A stretch of DNA of 64,000 bases, taken from Liolophura sinensis. Taxonomy: Eukaryota > Mollusca > Polyplacophora > Chitonida > Chitonidae. The translations under genes and the position numbers were made by a program. The stretch spans positions 11,023,717 to 11,087,716 of the forward strand of contig NC_088305.1 in assembly GCF_032854445.1 (NCBI RefSeq), read 5' to 3'. The notes beneath the pieces are model-generated. The model did not search any database. It was not told where the DNA came from and saw only the letters and a program-made list of their open reading frames with translations. Below are positions 47,906-58,410 of the stretch, piece by piece. Within the stretch, counting starts at the first letter, position 1. Each line of letters opens with the position of its first letter.

Positions 47906-48443
47906 GGCTCACACGGACAAGTACAGCATAACAGCAACATAGATCTACATGTATAATCCACTGCATGCATAGTACATGTGCAACTATCATAGTAAACCAA
48001 GCTTCCGACACACAAAACAAGCATTTGTAAACAACGCCTGTATTGTACATCTCTCCCTCTCTCTAACTTGAAACACATATCCATGTACATACATACAAGG
48101 TCACAATATGATAGGCTAACAGGCTAATTCTCTGTGTCAATACATTCCAGCACATATATATTATTCGTGTATGTGGTAAAACACAGGGGAATGTTGTCAT
48201 CAACTAAACAAGACATATTAGAAGAAGAAAAAACATACTGCCAAAAATTCATGATTATCTGGACTAACATACTACATGTCAGCTGTTTATTTCTGTACAG
48301 ACTAAGGTCACATGTCCATGCTGCGTGCGTGTGTATTTCACATTGTAATTTGTAGGTGAATACCATTTGTCATTTTACTATTACATGTATATATATCAAC
48401 CATGATGACTCCTACTCAGGGAAATATCAGGGAAATTACATTA

Positions 48444-49446
48444 GATTGTATTAGGTTCTTCACTATCTTTATTACATTATACCCTAATTCTTCAACCTTT
48501 TCAACCACCACTCTGACCAATATACTCAATTAGATTGTAATAGGTTCTTCAATATCTTTATTACAATATACCCTAATTCTTCAATCAAATTCAACCACCA
48601 CTCTGACCAATATACTCAATTACATTTTAATAGGTTCTTCAATATCCTTATTACAATATACCCTAATTCTTCAACCTTTTCAACCACCACTCTAACCAAT
48701 ATACTCAATTAGATTGTAATAGGTTCTTAAATATCTTTATTACAATATACCCTAATTCTTCAACCTTTTCAACCAATACTCTGACCAATATACTCCATTA
48801 GATTGTAATAGGTTCTTAAATATCTTTATTACAATATACCCTAATTCTTCAACCTTTTCAACCACCACTCTAACCAATATACTCAATTAGATTGTAATAG
48901 GTTCTTAAATATCTTTATTACAATATACCCTAATTCTTCAACCTTTTCAACCAATACTCTGACCAATATACTCCATTAGATTGTAATAGGTTCTTAAATA
49001 TCTTTATTACAATATACCCTAATTCTTCAACCTTTTCAACCAATACTCTGACCAATATACTCAATTAGATTGTAATAGGTTCTTCAATATCTTTATTACA
49101 ACATACCCTAATTCTTCAACCTTTTCAACCAATACTCTGACCAATACTCTGACCAATATACTGACCAATATACTCAATTAGATTGTAATAGGTTCTTCAA
49201 TATCTTTATTACAATATACCCTAATTCTTCAACCTTTTCAACCAATACTCTGACCAATATACTCAATTAGATTGTAATAGGTTCTTCAATATCTTTATTA
49301 CAACATACCCTAATTCTTCAACCTTTTCAACCAATACTCTGACCAATATACTCAATTAGATTGTAATAGGTTCTTCAATATCTTTATTACAATATACCCT
49401 AATTCTTCAATCAAATTCAACCACCACTCTGACCAATATACTCAAC
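48444..49446. repeat. 89-bp satellite array built from a MITE-A end, about 11 copies
   Basis: Each unit contains ATTAGATTGTAATAGGTTCT, TCAATATCTTTATTACAATA, TACCCTAATTCTTCAACC, TTTTCAACCAATACTCTGAC and CAATATACTCA. The second half is the left end of MITE-A. One unit (about 49130-49170) has a small internal triplication of CTGACCAATA. The array ends by running into the remaining right part of a MITE-A. Confidence 0.93.
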
Positions 49447-49553
49447 CATTCTGACAGAGCTATGGTGTGTAGAGAAATAATCGGCAAACATGTAGTTTTA
49501 CAAAAGCCTGCATCTTTAGTGAACAAACAAATCATTCTGGGCATCATTTTCAT
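49447..49553 (+). mobile_element. Right part of a MITE-A at the end of the satellite array
   Basis: CCATTCTGACAGAGCTATGG, GTGTAGAGAAATAATCGGC, CATCTTTAGTGAACAAACAA and ATCATTCTGGGCATCATTTT follow the last 89-bp unit in the order found in complete MITE-A copies. The right terminal repeat is replaced by a SINE-A. Confidence 0.8.
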
Positions 49554-49555
49554 AA

Positions 49556-49705
49556 TTAATTTATTCCATTGTTCTTTTACGCCGTACTTAAGAATATTTC
49601 ACTTACACAATGATGGCCAGCATTGTGCTGGGAGTAAACCAGGCAGTGCCTGACGGAAACTCATGAACTTCCACAGGTTGCCGACAGGCCTTCCCACATT
49701 CGAGG
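49556..49705 (-). mobile_element. SINE-A, 5'-truncated
   Basis: GTTCTTTTACGCCGTACTTA through the core to GACAGGCCTTCCCACATT. It follows the MITE-A remnant directly. Confidence 0.8.
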
Positions 49706-50086
49706 AGAACTTTGATTTATTACTGCTTTTGAAAGGGAGCACATGCACAGACAAAGCTGATATTATATAACTATTTGGGCTAGTCTAAAATAATCACAAA
49801 AATTCAAATGGATTTGCACCACCTAATTTTTTGGCAAAAATTATTACAACTTATAGTGATAACTAATAGTGAACTGTATAACTGTAAATGCTCTTAAGGG
49901 TGCCTCCATGATATGTATGTATTTTACGCCCATTAAAGAGACAATACAATTTGCACAGTTTGAAGGACATCTCTAGTAATCCAAAACAGCCCAGTGGTGC
50001 CAAATGCCAAGAGTGTTTTCGTGACCAATTTCATGTTAATACAGTAACAAGGAACAAAAAAGTATAACTGCTGTCCAGGTCCTAGA

Positions 50087-50300
50087 TTTATTTATTTGAT
50101 TGGTCTTTTACGCCGTACACAAGAATATTTCACTTATACAACGGCAGCCAGCATTATGGTGGGAGGAAACCAGGCAGAGTCCAGGGGAAACCCACAACCA
50201 TCCGCAGGTTGCTGGCAAACCTTCCAACTTACGGCCGGAGAGGAAGCCAGCATGAGCTGGACTTGAACTCACTGCGACCGTATTGGTGAGAGGCTTCTGG
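50087..50300 (-). mobile_element. SINE-A, 5'-truncated, perfect 12-bp target-site duplication
   Basis: Tail, core and part of the head. CCAGGTCCTAGA lies at 50075-50086 and 50301-50312. Confidence 0.93.
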
Positions 50301-50370
50301 CCAGGTCCTAGAAGACCACTTTCAGTAATGCGTGGATTCATAGAAGTCCAAATTCTTTTCTACCTCACCA

Positions 50371-50545
50371 AACATTTCTTCAACTGCCTCTACAACCAAC
50401 ATTCAAGAAAACTATGGGATGCAAAGAAATAATTTGCACAGATTTATAAAGCTTACATCTGTAATGACATATAAAAAAAAAATAATTAAATGCATAAATT
50501 CCATGGAAAACAGTGGTTCAATGGCTGAAAAAATTTACGGTTGAA
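50371..50545 (+). mobile_element. MITE-A copy, degenerate
   Basis: TTTCTTCAACTGCCTCTACA, AACTATGGGATGCAAAGAAA and GCATAAATTCCATGGAAAAC. The terminal repeats are decayed. Confidence 0.6.
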
Positions 50546-51123
50546 AATGTTTATACCATGATGTATCCAACCACTATGGAAGACAAGTAAAAAGGTTGAG
50601 TCTACCTGGATACCAGAGGAACTTACAGATTATTCAAGTGACAGGTCCTGAAGGTCTTGAAAGCACTGCAAATAATAATGCATTTGCATACTGAGTTATC
50701 AAAAAAATCTTACTACCTGTAAAACGTAGGAAGAGTGGACGTGCATGATTTCTAGATTGGTGGTCAAGAACTATGACTTCTTGTTACCAGTTACTCACAC
50801 AATCACTTGGATTACACTATCCGTCACAGAAGTCACACGTGACCAGTCAAGCAAATCAAGTAAAGCTGTACAGTTAAAAGCCGTGTTGATTACAGTCATC
50901 TGACTTTAACCCACTTTTTCTTCTCTTATTACTGTATTGCATTATTCGGCTTTGTTGTGTTAATGATATGCATAACCTTTGCTATTACAAGCAATCCTGA
51001 ATATAATTTCCATTGTGAATAGTTAAATGTGCATAAATTAACAAGATGCAAATTCTGCCCAGTGGGCTTAGCTATGAAGGGGAGGTAATCCAGGATAGTT
51101 TCTGCAGAAGCCTAGCACACCTT

Positions 51124-51346
51124 ACCCTACCTAATTCCTCAGCCTTATAGCACATGAAAGAGCAACTTTCAGTGCAATTTATGCACATTTTAAATTTGAT
51201 TTTGAAGTCAAAACTATATTGGTTCGGTTGACCAATTTCATGGCATCACACAAAGTATAATTTTATCAGTGTACACAGAATAATGCCCTCTGAATAGGCT
51301 TGAGTAAACACCTTGCAAACATGTGAAAAGGTTGAAGACTCACAGA
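51124..51346 (-). mobile_element. MITE-C copy, inverted
   Basis: TACCCTACCTAATTCCTCAG to GTGAAAAGGTTGAAGACTCA, interior as in the copy at 20590-20778. Confidence 0.7.
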
Positions 51347-52576
51347 ACATACCCCACTGAGCATGACGTCATTCATCCATAATGCACTTGGCATGTACAT
51401 CTTTTAAGTTCGCTGTGCAGAAATTCACCTGAATCTAGTTCAAATCTGGTAACGCAAAGTAGTTCTTCAAAGTGAAGGTTTTAATACACATAGAAGTAAA
51501 AATCTGCGTCAAGATGCCTTCTTCCTAACTGTAACAACCAGAAATAATGTATATTTATTGTAATACAAACAAATGTACATGTATGAATGTGACTCTTTTT
51601 AAAGGAAAATCAAGTCAAAGCATGGGAGTCATCACAAGAATCAAATTCCCAGACTCCCATCCAGCATATAAATTGCCCTGCTCAACCTAAACATTCATTA
51701 CCAAAAAACAAAGAATATTATGCAAGATACAGTGAAGCTTGACTGACACAAAACATTCAGACAAATATGTCATTATAGAATTGTTTCCTTCACCTCAGCT
51801 GTGTAACATGGTACATGTACCACATGACTTTATTGTGTATACATGTTTGATATCCTGTACAAAACGTTCACCAACTATGATATTTAAAACAGTATGACAA
51901 GCCACATTATACCCGGAATCAAAGATACATATTTGTCAGAGAATAGAGCTTAAGGTTTAGAACTCAACAGTAGTATGCTATGTGTGTGATTGGAAGGGGG
52001 AATGTTAAAATGTGCATTTGATCACCTAGATGTTTGTAGAGTGCTCATTTACACTGCAATCAGTTCATAAACACTTTCAAGAATGTTGGGGGTCCCCGAT
52101 CAGAGGTTGAGCTGTCATGATTATGACCAAATATTTCTTAATCTATCCGTCAATGTACTCAAGCTATGCAGTCAAGTGCACAACTCAAAGTATAGTCTGG
52201 CATGTATTTCCATCTAAATGGACACAGTGTTCAATTGACAATTTCTACCATTCAAGGTAACACCTAGGCAATTCAATTACATTCAAGAAAATTGCTGCAC
52301 AGTTCCGAGCGCTTGTGGCAATCTATATTTCCGGTACTTAAAAAACAAGGTCTTTTTTATATCCTTCTCATATGGATAATTAAAACTGAACATTTGACTA
52401 CAATGGCAATGAAAATATCATAGCTTGCGGGATATTCTAACTTCACTTCAAAATAGCTGCCAGCGCCGTGCAGTACCCTCAAATTCCTCACAGTTAATGT
52501 AACCATGGCAGTGGGTAAATTAGTTTCATCAATGAGTTGGTAAGCTGATGAAGGTTGTAAATTATGAAAATATCAT

Positions 52577-52810
52577 TCAAGATTCATCAAAAAAAAGTAG
52601 ATAGAAATGGGCAAATGTGGTGAGCTTGACTGAAACAAATGGAGCCACTTCTGGCAAGAACTGTTGTATCCTGTTATGCTCTTCACCATAACCGGGCCAG
52701 CATTTCAGGTGTCCCACGAGTTCACGCAGATATGGACGAGTCATGGTGGGACTCGCGCTAGGTAACGCAGCTAAAAGACATGATTTTACAGTAACTACTA
52801 ATGGAGCCAT
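52577..52810 (-). CDS. Unrecognised 77-codon open frame
   Basis: ATG at 52810 to TGA on the minus strand, in the sense direction of the PTPN4-like gene and about 0.5 kb inside its first intron. The product has normal composition (MAPLVVTVKSCLLAALPSA at the start, later MTRPYLRELVGHLKCWPGYG). The internal ATG before TRPYLREL has a perfect CCCACCATGA context. I cannot assign it to a family. It could be an alternative 5' exon (CTTTTAG precedes the CTGCGTTACC block), a short independent gene, or an old element. Confidence 0.27.
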   Translation of the reverse strand: MAPLVVTVKSCLLAALPSASPTMTRPYLRELVGHLKCWPGYGEEHNRIQQFLPEVAPFVSVKLTTFAHFYLLFFDES

Positions 52811-53309
52811 TGGGGCAACAGGCCCGGCTATACAAGATGTATATTCAGTCTAGCACGTAGTGAAAAAATCTCACCTTTTATCTGCGTTAGTTTGCGAGAG
52901 CCCCTATCCTGTCTCCTTCAAGTAATAACAAAGTAAGGAACATTTTAAAAGAACACACTGAGTTCATCTATATGGTGAAGCAAAATCCCTGCCTGAAAAG
53001 AATATTTTACTCAACTTTTATAGCCTTGCAATGCTGAAAAGTAAGTCACAGTGTTGCTTTAAGTTAGTTTAACTTCATGCTAATAATCATTCCGTAACAC
53101 TTTCCTGATATATATACCGTGACCACATCATTCCTAGTTGCCTGAAATGTAAACAAATGAATATACGTTTGACATCGGTGACGACAATGTCATCTGTGTC
53201 ATGTAAACCAGTAAAAGAAGCATGTAGTTTAATGCAACAGCAGGTATTCCCTCGCATGCACGCTGTTGTTGTTGTACGGAGTTCAAAATCTACAAACGGG
53301 TTTACTTAC

Positions 53310-53480
53310 TTGGAGCCGACAAACTGGAGTCAGTTCTTCATCTAGTTACATGTGGCTGCATTCACGCTCTCCGCGGCATGCTCGCGCCAAGCAATCCGTA
53401 CAGTTTGGAAGAGTTTCGGCTCGAATCGTCACTACGGTTTTGCATTTACTAACACGGGAAGTTCCCTCGGTCAAACAACA
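53310..53480 (-). other. Probable non-coding first exon of the PTPN4-like gene
   Basis: The minus strand has a strong donor, CTCCAA|GTAAGTAAAC, at 53310/53309. Upstream is a CpG-rich stretch (GCATGCCGCGGAGAGCG, GATTCGAGCCG) that contrasts with the AT-rich surroundings. Short upstream ATGs are soon closed by stops. The 5' limit given is approximate. Linking it to the exon at 23088-23208 is an inference from strand, order and the lack of another candidate. Confidence 0.45.
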
Positions 53481-53545
53481 TGGCGGATGTACAACAATGT
53501 CACGTGACCACGGGGAGTTCCGATGGTCGGATTCCCCAAGAGTGA
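53390..53545. promoter_or_regulatory. CpG-rich, probably divergent promoter segment
   Basis: Two close motifs stand out: a perfect 10-bp palindromic E-box, GTCACGTGAC, at 53499-53508 and a YY1-like CAACATGGCGG at 53476-53486 (CCGCCATGTTG on the minus strand). YY1 sites of this form usually sit just downstream of the transcription start of TATA-less promoters. No TATA box is seen. The placement fits the non-coding exon that ends at 53310. Confidence 0.5.
53480..53541 (+). CDS. Possible plus-strand first coding exon
   Basis: ATG at 53480 inside AACATGGCGGATG, reading MADVQQCHVTTGSSDGRIPQ, then donor GA|GTGAGT at 53542. Without splicing it stops at 53545. The start context and strong donor are suggestive, but I find no convincing partner exon before PDIA4 at 59022. 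It may be only the YY1 site of the minus-strand promoter. Confidence 0.22.
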
Positions 53546-53742
53546 GTGTCTGTCTGTTAAGTGGGGTGACGTCTATATCCCCTTACATTAATAGAACGTT
53601 TAGTTGCATGTCGGAAAGTGCCGCGTTGAAGTTGAACCGCAATGAACTCACCTGAGCTCGAGGAAACATGCAATTAGCGCATTAAATTTCAGCATACTGT
53701 ATCAGTTACATGGGTTGTCTTGCAAATACTTCAACTGATTTT

Positions 53743-54073
53743 CTTCGGGACCGGTAGATCCAGGATCAATCCTTGGTCGAGTCACACCTAAGACTTAAAA
53801 AGAGGAAGTTGTAACTTCCTCGCTTGGCGTTCAGCATGAAGGGGATAGTGCAACGACTGGTTGACCCGTATCAGTATAATGGCTCGGGCGGGGCGGCTTA
53901 CTTGCCTTCGGTAAGTCGTCTCAGTGATGCAGCACTAAATAAAAGAGCGGTGGAAATCCGTCCTGCAACAAGGAGGCACATTACACGTGCATGCACCCTA
54001 ATGATTCCTTCGTCGTCATATGACTGAAAAATTGTTGAGAACGACGTTAAACCCCAAGCACTCACTCACTCAC
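53743..54073 (+). mobile_element. SINE-B, slightly 5'-truncated, perfect 12-bp target-site duplication
   Basis: Begins within the head (CGGGACCGGTAGATCCAGG) and ends in the CACT-repeat tail. TCAACTGATTTT lies at 53731-53742 and 54074-54085. Confidence 0.94.
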
Positions 54074-54231
54074 TCAACTGATTTTTGTGGTGATTCCCCG
54101 TAAATCTTCAGCTGTATGGTAGGCCTGTAAGCCTATAGAGCGATGTGTCGGGCCGGTGTCGTACCGTACTAAAACGCTTTGTGGGAGTAGCATCTGGAGG
54201 CCTATTAATTAATTAATTTGTTGTTATGTAT

Positions 54232-54290
54232 ATTTTTATTTATTCGATCGTTGTTTAATACCATACCAGTTGAAGAATGTTTCCTTTGCT
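54232..54290 (-). mobile_element. SINE-A tail fragment
   Basis: TTTATTTATTCGATCGTTGT and TTAATACCATACC, then a short diverged AAGAATGTTTCC. Confidence 0.55.
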
Positions 54291-54365
54291 TCACGCGCAT
54301 GGGCATGTAAGCTGTTTGGTCCTTGAGATCTATATAATCCTGATATTTGTTTTATGATACAGATT

Positions 54366-54480
54366 GCCGTTTTACACGTACCTTACTCAAGAATGTTTCG
54401 CTGGCCAGCAATATGGTAAGAGGAATCTCACGACTATGTGTACGTTGCCGGCAGACCTCTCTACGTGTTTACGAGAGGAG
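54366..54480 (-). mobile_element. SINE-A core fragment, diverged
   Basis: CTTACTCAAGAATGTTTCGC, GGCCAGCAATATGGTAAGAG and GGCAGACCTCTCTACGTG keep the family order with several deletions. Confidence 0.65.
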
Positions 54481-54925
54481 AAAACGTAGCTTTTGTCCGT
54501 GCATCTGCGTGCAATTCTGACATTACACAGGCCGGTTCTTAGACGAGGAATTGTGTGAGGCAGAGAAAAGTGAAACATCTTCCACCACATCTGATTGATC
54601 CTGTTTTGACGAAGATAAACTTTTTGCATTTGCCTATCGGTTAGCTTCTCTTGCTGAAAGTCTGCTCAGCGCCGTCGAAAGGAAATTAAAAATTAATCGC
54701 GTTCTTACAACGCTAGGCTTACCGTGTGTATAGTGTTATGGTTATAAAATTTAATTACAGATGGACAACCTTCAGTTTTTTCATTAATAAATAAAATTAA
54801 GAAAATACTGAAATTCACATATGAATTGATCTGCCGATCAATTAAGACTGCACTGACCCCAAAAGTCTGCGCCAAACATAGCTGACAACTCGTCTACCCA
54901 GCAGTCTAAAGTCAAATGCCAGTTG

Positions 54926-54972
54926 ATTTATTTGATTGGTGTTTTACGCCGTTCTCCAGAATATTTCAGCTG
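54926..54972 (-). mobile_element. SINE-A tail fragment
   Basis: TTTATTTGATTGGTGTTTTA, CGCCGTTCTCCAGAATATTT. The rest is absent. Confidence 0.75.
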
Positions 54973-56029
54973 CTGCGGGCCTCTTTGGACTATTAAGTAA
55001 AAAAACTTGTCGGGCCCCCGCTTTCGTGCCTTCCGCTTGGGTATCGCTACAGTATCCAGAGGGCTATTCTATCATATGAGCAACCACGTGCCCTTACAAA
55101 GCCCCAAACAAACACTGTACGATGTATAGGTCATAAAATCGAAAAACTGTAGCCCGCTCCAGTCACACTGAAATATGTTTTTTTTTTTTTTTTTTTTTTT
55201 GGCGTTAGACACTGTAGAGTTGTGAAAATCACTGCACCGCAAATGTGACTTTTGAAAAATTTTTGAACATGCCGCTATGCAGCAGTCAATTAAATAAATA
55301 TAGAACAAATGTAACTTTCGGTCTACGCATAACGTGTTCATGTTAATAATAGCTATAGGTCCATGTGCTCTTAACCATGACTCACGTATGATCTCGCTAT
55401 AGTTGCAAAAAAAGAAACCCAAAGCTTATCCATTCTAATTCACGACAGCACTCATTTAATACCAGACGGTCTATATATTTACTCACACAAAAGTATGTTT
55501 CCAAATAAATAAAAAAGGAAAGAGGCACAAAGATTCGAAGTGTTCCCCGAGGTACAACATATTCTCAACAGCGACTCCGTTAGTCCGCTGTACCATAGAG
55601 GATGCATAATATACTATGGCAGAAATACGGATTTTAATTTTGCCAAAATATGACAAAACTGATCACATTATAATGTTTATGTTTACATATGAAGACAAAA
55701 GTTAACTAAAATGAAACTTTCACAGCACGTAAAAATACACACTCAAAAGTTTCAGATATGTTTATGATTAACGTTATTCTTCACACTGTGAATTAAAAAT
55801 ACAGTGCCTCGCTTGAAAGAAAAATTGGCGTTTTTGATCAAGAGTGTATTATTGGAGGGTTATTACTACAAGCAACCATCTCGTTTATGGCCATATAACT
55901 GTTATGGGTGCTTCGACCAAGATTTATACTTGTAAATTTGAAATTTACAGAATTGTGCTGCATGGGATATTGAAATTTGCACTTTCTTATCTTACCTATC
56001 TGGGACCGATTCTCCGCCTTACCGTACCA

Positions 56030-56200
56030 GACCCTTCAGCAGATCATCTTTAATACCTTTCAGTGAACGAGAAAGACTGGGCTTGGTGAAGATTACTCCT
56101 TAATATAGTTTTTTCATATCGTCGTATATTCATATGAGAGCAGGTACAGGTCAGCCAATGTGCCCATCGGAATACCCTTACACTGTTGATATGTGGTTTT
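56030..56200 (-). pseudogene. Reverse-transcriptase remnant
   Basis: On the minus strand the frame ending near 56114 contains YQQCKGIPMGT followed by LADLYLLSYE. This is the conserved palm-region motif of Penelope-like or related retroelement reverse transcriptases, here lacking the few residues normally found between GIPMGT and LADL. Further down, after frame damage, a segment reads like the FTxRYIDD catalytic box (about 56050-56085). The copy is broken by frameshifts and stops and cannot be active. Confidence 0.6.
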
Positions 56201-56851
56201 CCTGAATTTCAAACGAACGGTATTTTGAGAAAAAAAAAGTTTATCGAAAAAACATATCGAAAGATCCATATTAGTATTACAGGTATATATATACAAAATG
56301 TCCAGCCACGAGGCAAGAAAAAGTATAAACTATTATTAAAGACGTACAGAATAGAAAGTAAAAATTACCTCCTGACAATGTTGGAAACTTTCAGTAGCAA
56401 GAGAAACCAACCATCTAAGTATATCGTTCGCACTGGGTTTCAAAATTTGTGACAACATTTTAAATGCAGTGAGAATTAATACCCTTAATTCGATAGTTCA
56501 ATCGAACTCACCAAATTAAGGACAGGCTAAGGACATAAAACATTTCAAAAATCCAATATATAGGTAGTAAAAGCAGAACCGCCAAGAAATTGGTAACACG
56601 TAACTGGTGAAATCCGGCCTCGTGCTAGTTTACTTCCGTTAGTGTTTCATTCTAACGCTTCATGTAAGGAAACCAAATACATCAATCATGTCATTTCGGA
56701 AACACGCGGGTCGCCTAAAATACGAACAGAAAGTGTAAATCGAAAGATAGTTACGTTTGTTAAGCAAACGTCCGTTGAGTTAAAAAAATGAAAATTGAAC
56801 TAGACCACTTGGAGGAACTGAACTGGGTTTGGTGTCAAGCCTGGTTATCGA

Positions 56852-57110
56852 TTTTTTTTTTTTTTTTGATTGGTGTTTTACGCCGTACTCAAGAATATTT
56901 CACTTATACGACGGCGGCCATCATTATGGTGGGTGGAAACCGGGCAGAGCCCGGGGGAAACCCACGACCATCCACAGGTTGCTGCCAGACCTTCCCACTT
57001 ACGGCCGGAGAGGAATCCAGCATGAGCTGGACTTGAACTCACAGCGACCGCGAGGCTCCTGGGTCATTACGCTGCGCTAGCGCGCTAACCGACTGAGCCA
57101 CGGAGGCCCC
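56852..57110 (-). mobile_element. SINE-A, young copy, perfect 12-bp target-site duplication
   Basis: Poly-A tail, intact core and full head ending GAGCCACGGAGGCCCC, with only a ten-base loss inside the head. CCTGGTTATCGA lies at 56840-56851 and 57111-57122. Closest of all copies to the consensus, so probably the most recent. Confidence 0.95.
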
Positions 57111-57489
57111 CCTGGTTATCGAGCCAAGGGGAAAAGTAATGTACATTCACACCAAACCACTTAACAAAGCCTTCAAAGGAAGCATCTACGTGTCCATTCT
57201 TCTTATGGAATATAAAATACAACACAATACAGAGTAAAACCAGAGCAACGACGATGAGACAGTTGGCAAATGGTCACACGTACCGGTGAAATCTGGCGTC
57301 TCGTCAGTTTAATACGCCGCTGCATGGTCTTGTATTACTGATGTGCAATGTTCATTTACAGAACAATACCATCAAAACAATGGAGGAGCCCGGAAATGCA
57401 ATACAAGAGGAAACTGCCCAAGGTGTTAATTACCTGAGAAACGGATTCTAGCATATCCCTGTCAGAAACAAATAGAATTATGGGACGAG

Positions 57490-57720
57490 CTTTGAAATCC
57501 CACTTCTGACACCATTTTATGTCTGGTCGTTGTAGAACGACATAGAATCAAAAGACCACATAGAGATTTCCAGGTCTCTATCAGCAACCTTGGGCTCCAC
57601 TATGAACAAAGAAACGGGCAGCTTGGACGAGTGTGAAGTGATTACCTTTCAATCACTATTCGATGTGTTGATATGCGGTTGAGAACACTCGAATGACCCT
57701 TTTCCGCATTCATCGTTCGT
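57490..57720 (-). mobile_element. Possible LTR-retrotransposon end with primer-binding site
   Basis: On the minus strand, GACCAGACATAAAATGGTGT leads into TGGTGTCAGAAGTGGGAT, a form typical of the primer-binding site just inside the 5' LTR of Gypsy-type elements. The bases upstream on that strand would then be LTR sequence, but I cannot find the matching 5' end or a second LTR, nor gag/pol nearby. Confidence 0.35.
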
Positions 57721-57806
57721 CTTCTACCAATATGTTGTTCATATCAGTGCGCCAGTTCTTCAGTAAGGCATTAACGGTCAGTGGTTTACCCCCATACATA
57801 TATAAA

Positions 57807-57872
57807 ACTGGCCGCCGCCGTAAAAGTGAAATATTCTTGAGCACGGTGTAAAACACCAATCAAATAAATAAA
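57807..57872 (+). mobile_element. SINE-A tail fragment
   Basis: CTGGCCGCCGCCGTAAAAGT, GAAATATTCTTGAGCACGG and the AAAT tail. Confidence 0.75.
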
Positions 57873-57879
57873 TACATAA

Positions 57880-57950
57880 AACTGACTGCCATCACAAAGG
57901 TGAAAATTTTTTGGGTGTGGCGTTAAACAATCAATTAAATTAAATAAATC
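57880..57950 (+). mobile_element. SINE-A tail fragment, second
   Basis: ACTGACTGCCATCACAAAGG, TTTTTTGGGTGTGGCGTTAA, then a diverged AAAT tail, immediately after the previous fragment. Confidence 0.6.
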
Positions 57951-58012
57951 CTTCGTTTACACATGCTATAGCATCTTCGAATTCTGTTAACCCTTCTCCA
58001 AATTCCTCGATC

Positions 58013-58410
58013 TCCTCCCACCATAATGTGGTATCCCGCGGACGCTGTCGTCTTTCCTCCCACCACAATGCTGGTCTATTTTTTTTTATTTGATTGGTGT
58101 TTTACGCCGTACTCTCAAGAATATTTCACTTACACGATGGCAGCCAGCCTTATGGTGGGAGGAAACCTGGCAGAGCCCGGGGGAAACCCACGACCATCCG
58201 CAGGTTGCTGAAAGACCTTCCCACGCATGGCCGGAGAGGAAGCTAACATGAGCTGGACTTGAACTCACAGCGACCGCTTGGTAAGGGGCTCCTGGGTCAT
58301 TACGCTGAGCCACGTAGGCCACAATGCTAGTCGCCGCAGTATAAGTGAAACAGTCTTAAGTTAGCCGTATAAAGCACCAATAAACAAATAAATTAATAAA
58401 TACATAAAAT
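58013..58410 (+). mobile_element. SINE-A split by another SINE-A
   Basis: The left part (TTTCCTCCCACCACAATGCT, up to about 58076) and the right part (AGTCGCCGCAGTATAAGTGA, from about 58320, through the AAAT-type tail) make one plus-strand copy. The break holds the minus-strand copy at 58077-58318. The core just before the break is partly duplicated (CTCCCACCATAATG at 58013 and CTCCCACCACAATG at 58057). Confidence 0.82.
58077..58318 (-). mobile_element. SINE-A inserted into a SINE-A
   Basis: Tail, core and a shortened head (GAGCCACGTAGGC). The flanks CCACAATGCTGGTC and CCACAATGCTAGTC (58063-58076 and 58319-58332) form a target-site duplication with one mismatch inside the older, oppositely oriented copy. 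Confidence 0.88.

Larger units (their letters stand above)
23234..53309 (-). other. Very long 5' intron of the PTPN4-like gene
   Basis: About 30 kb if the non-coding exon at 53310 is the first exon. It contains the repeats listed below. No coding exon is convincing. The stretches 23300-25320, 25430-26080, 29000-29630, 29990-30700, 30910-31400, 31770-33190, 33420-34290, 35450-37100, 37540-37600, 38045-38540, 38780-41316, 41550-43350, 45080-45600, 45750-46500, 47910-48440, 49710-50080, 50550-51120 and 51350-52570 hold no gene I recognise. They carry only TA microsatellites (30320-30390, 45276-45310), homopolymer G or C runs (32225-32260, 36228-36250, 40910-40925) and AT-rich unique sequence. 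Confidence 0.6.

Noticed and set aside
57362-57422. Possible 61-base exon (TTTACAG acceptor, AAG|GTGTTA donor) that could follow the MADVQQ start in frame
   Set aside because: Weak donor, no homology, and it lies beside an LTR-like remnant. The fit is as likely chance.
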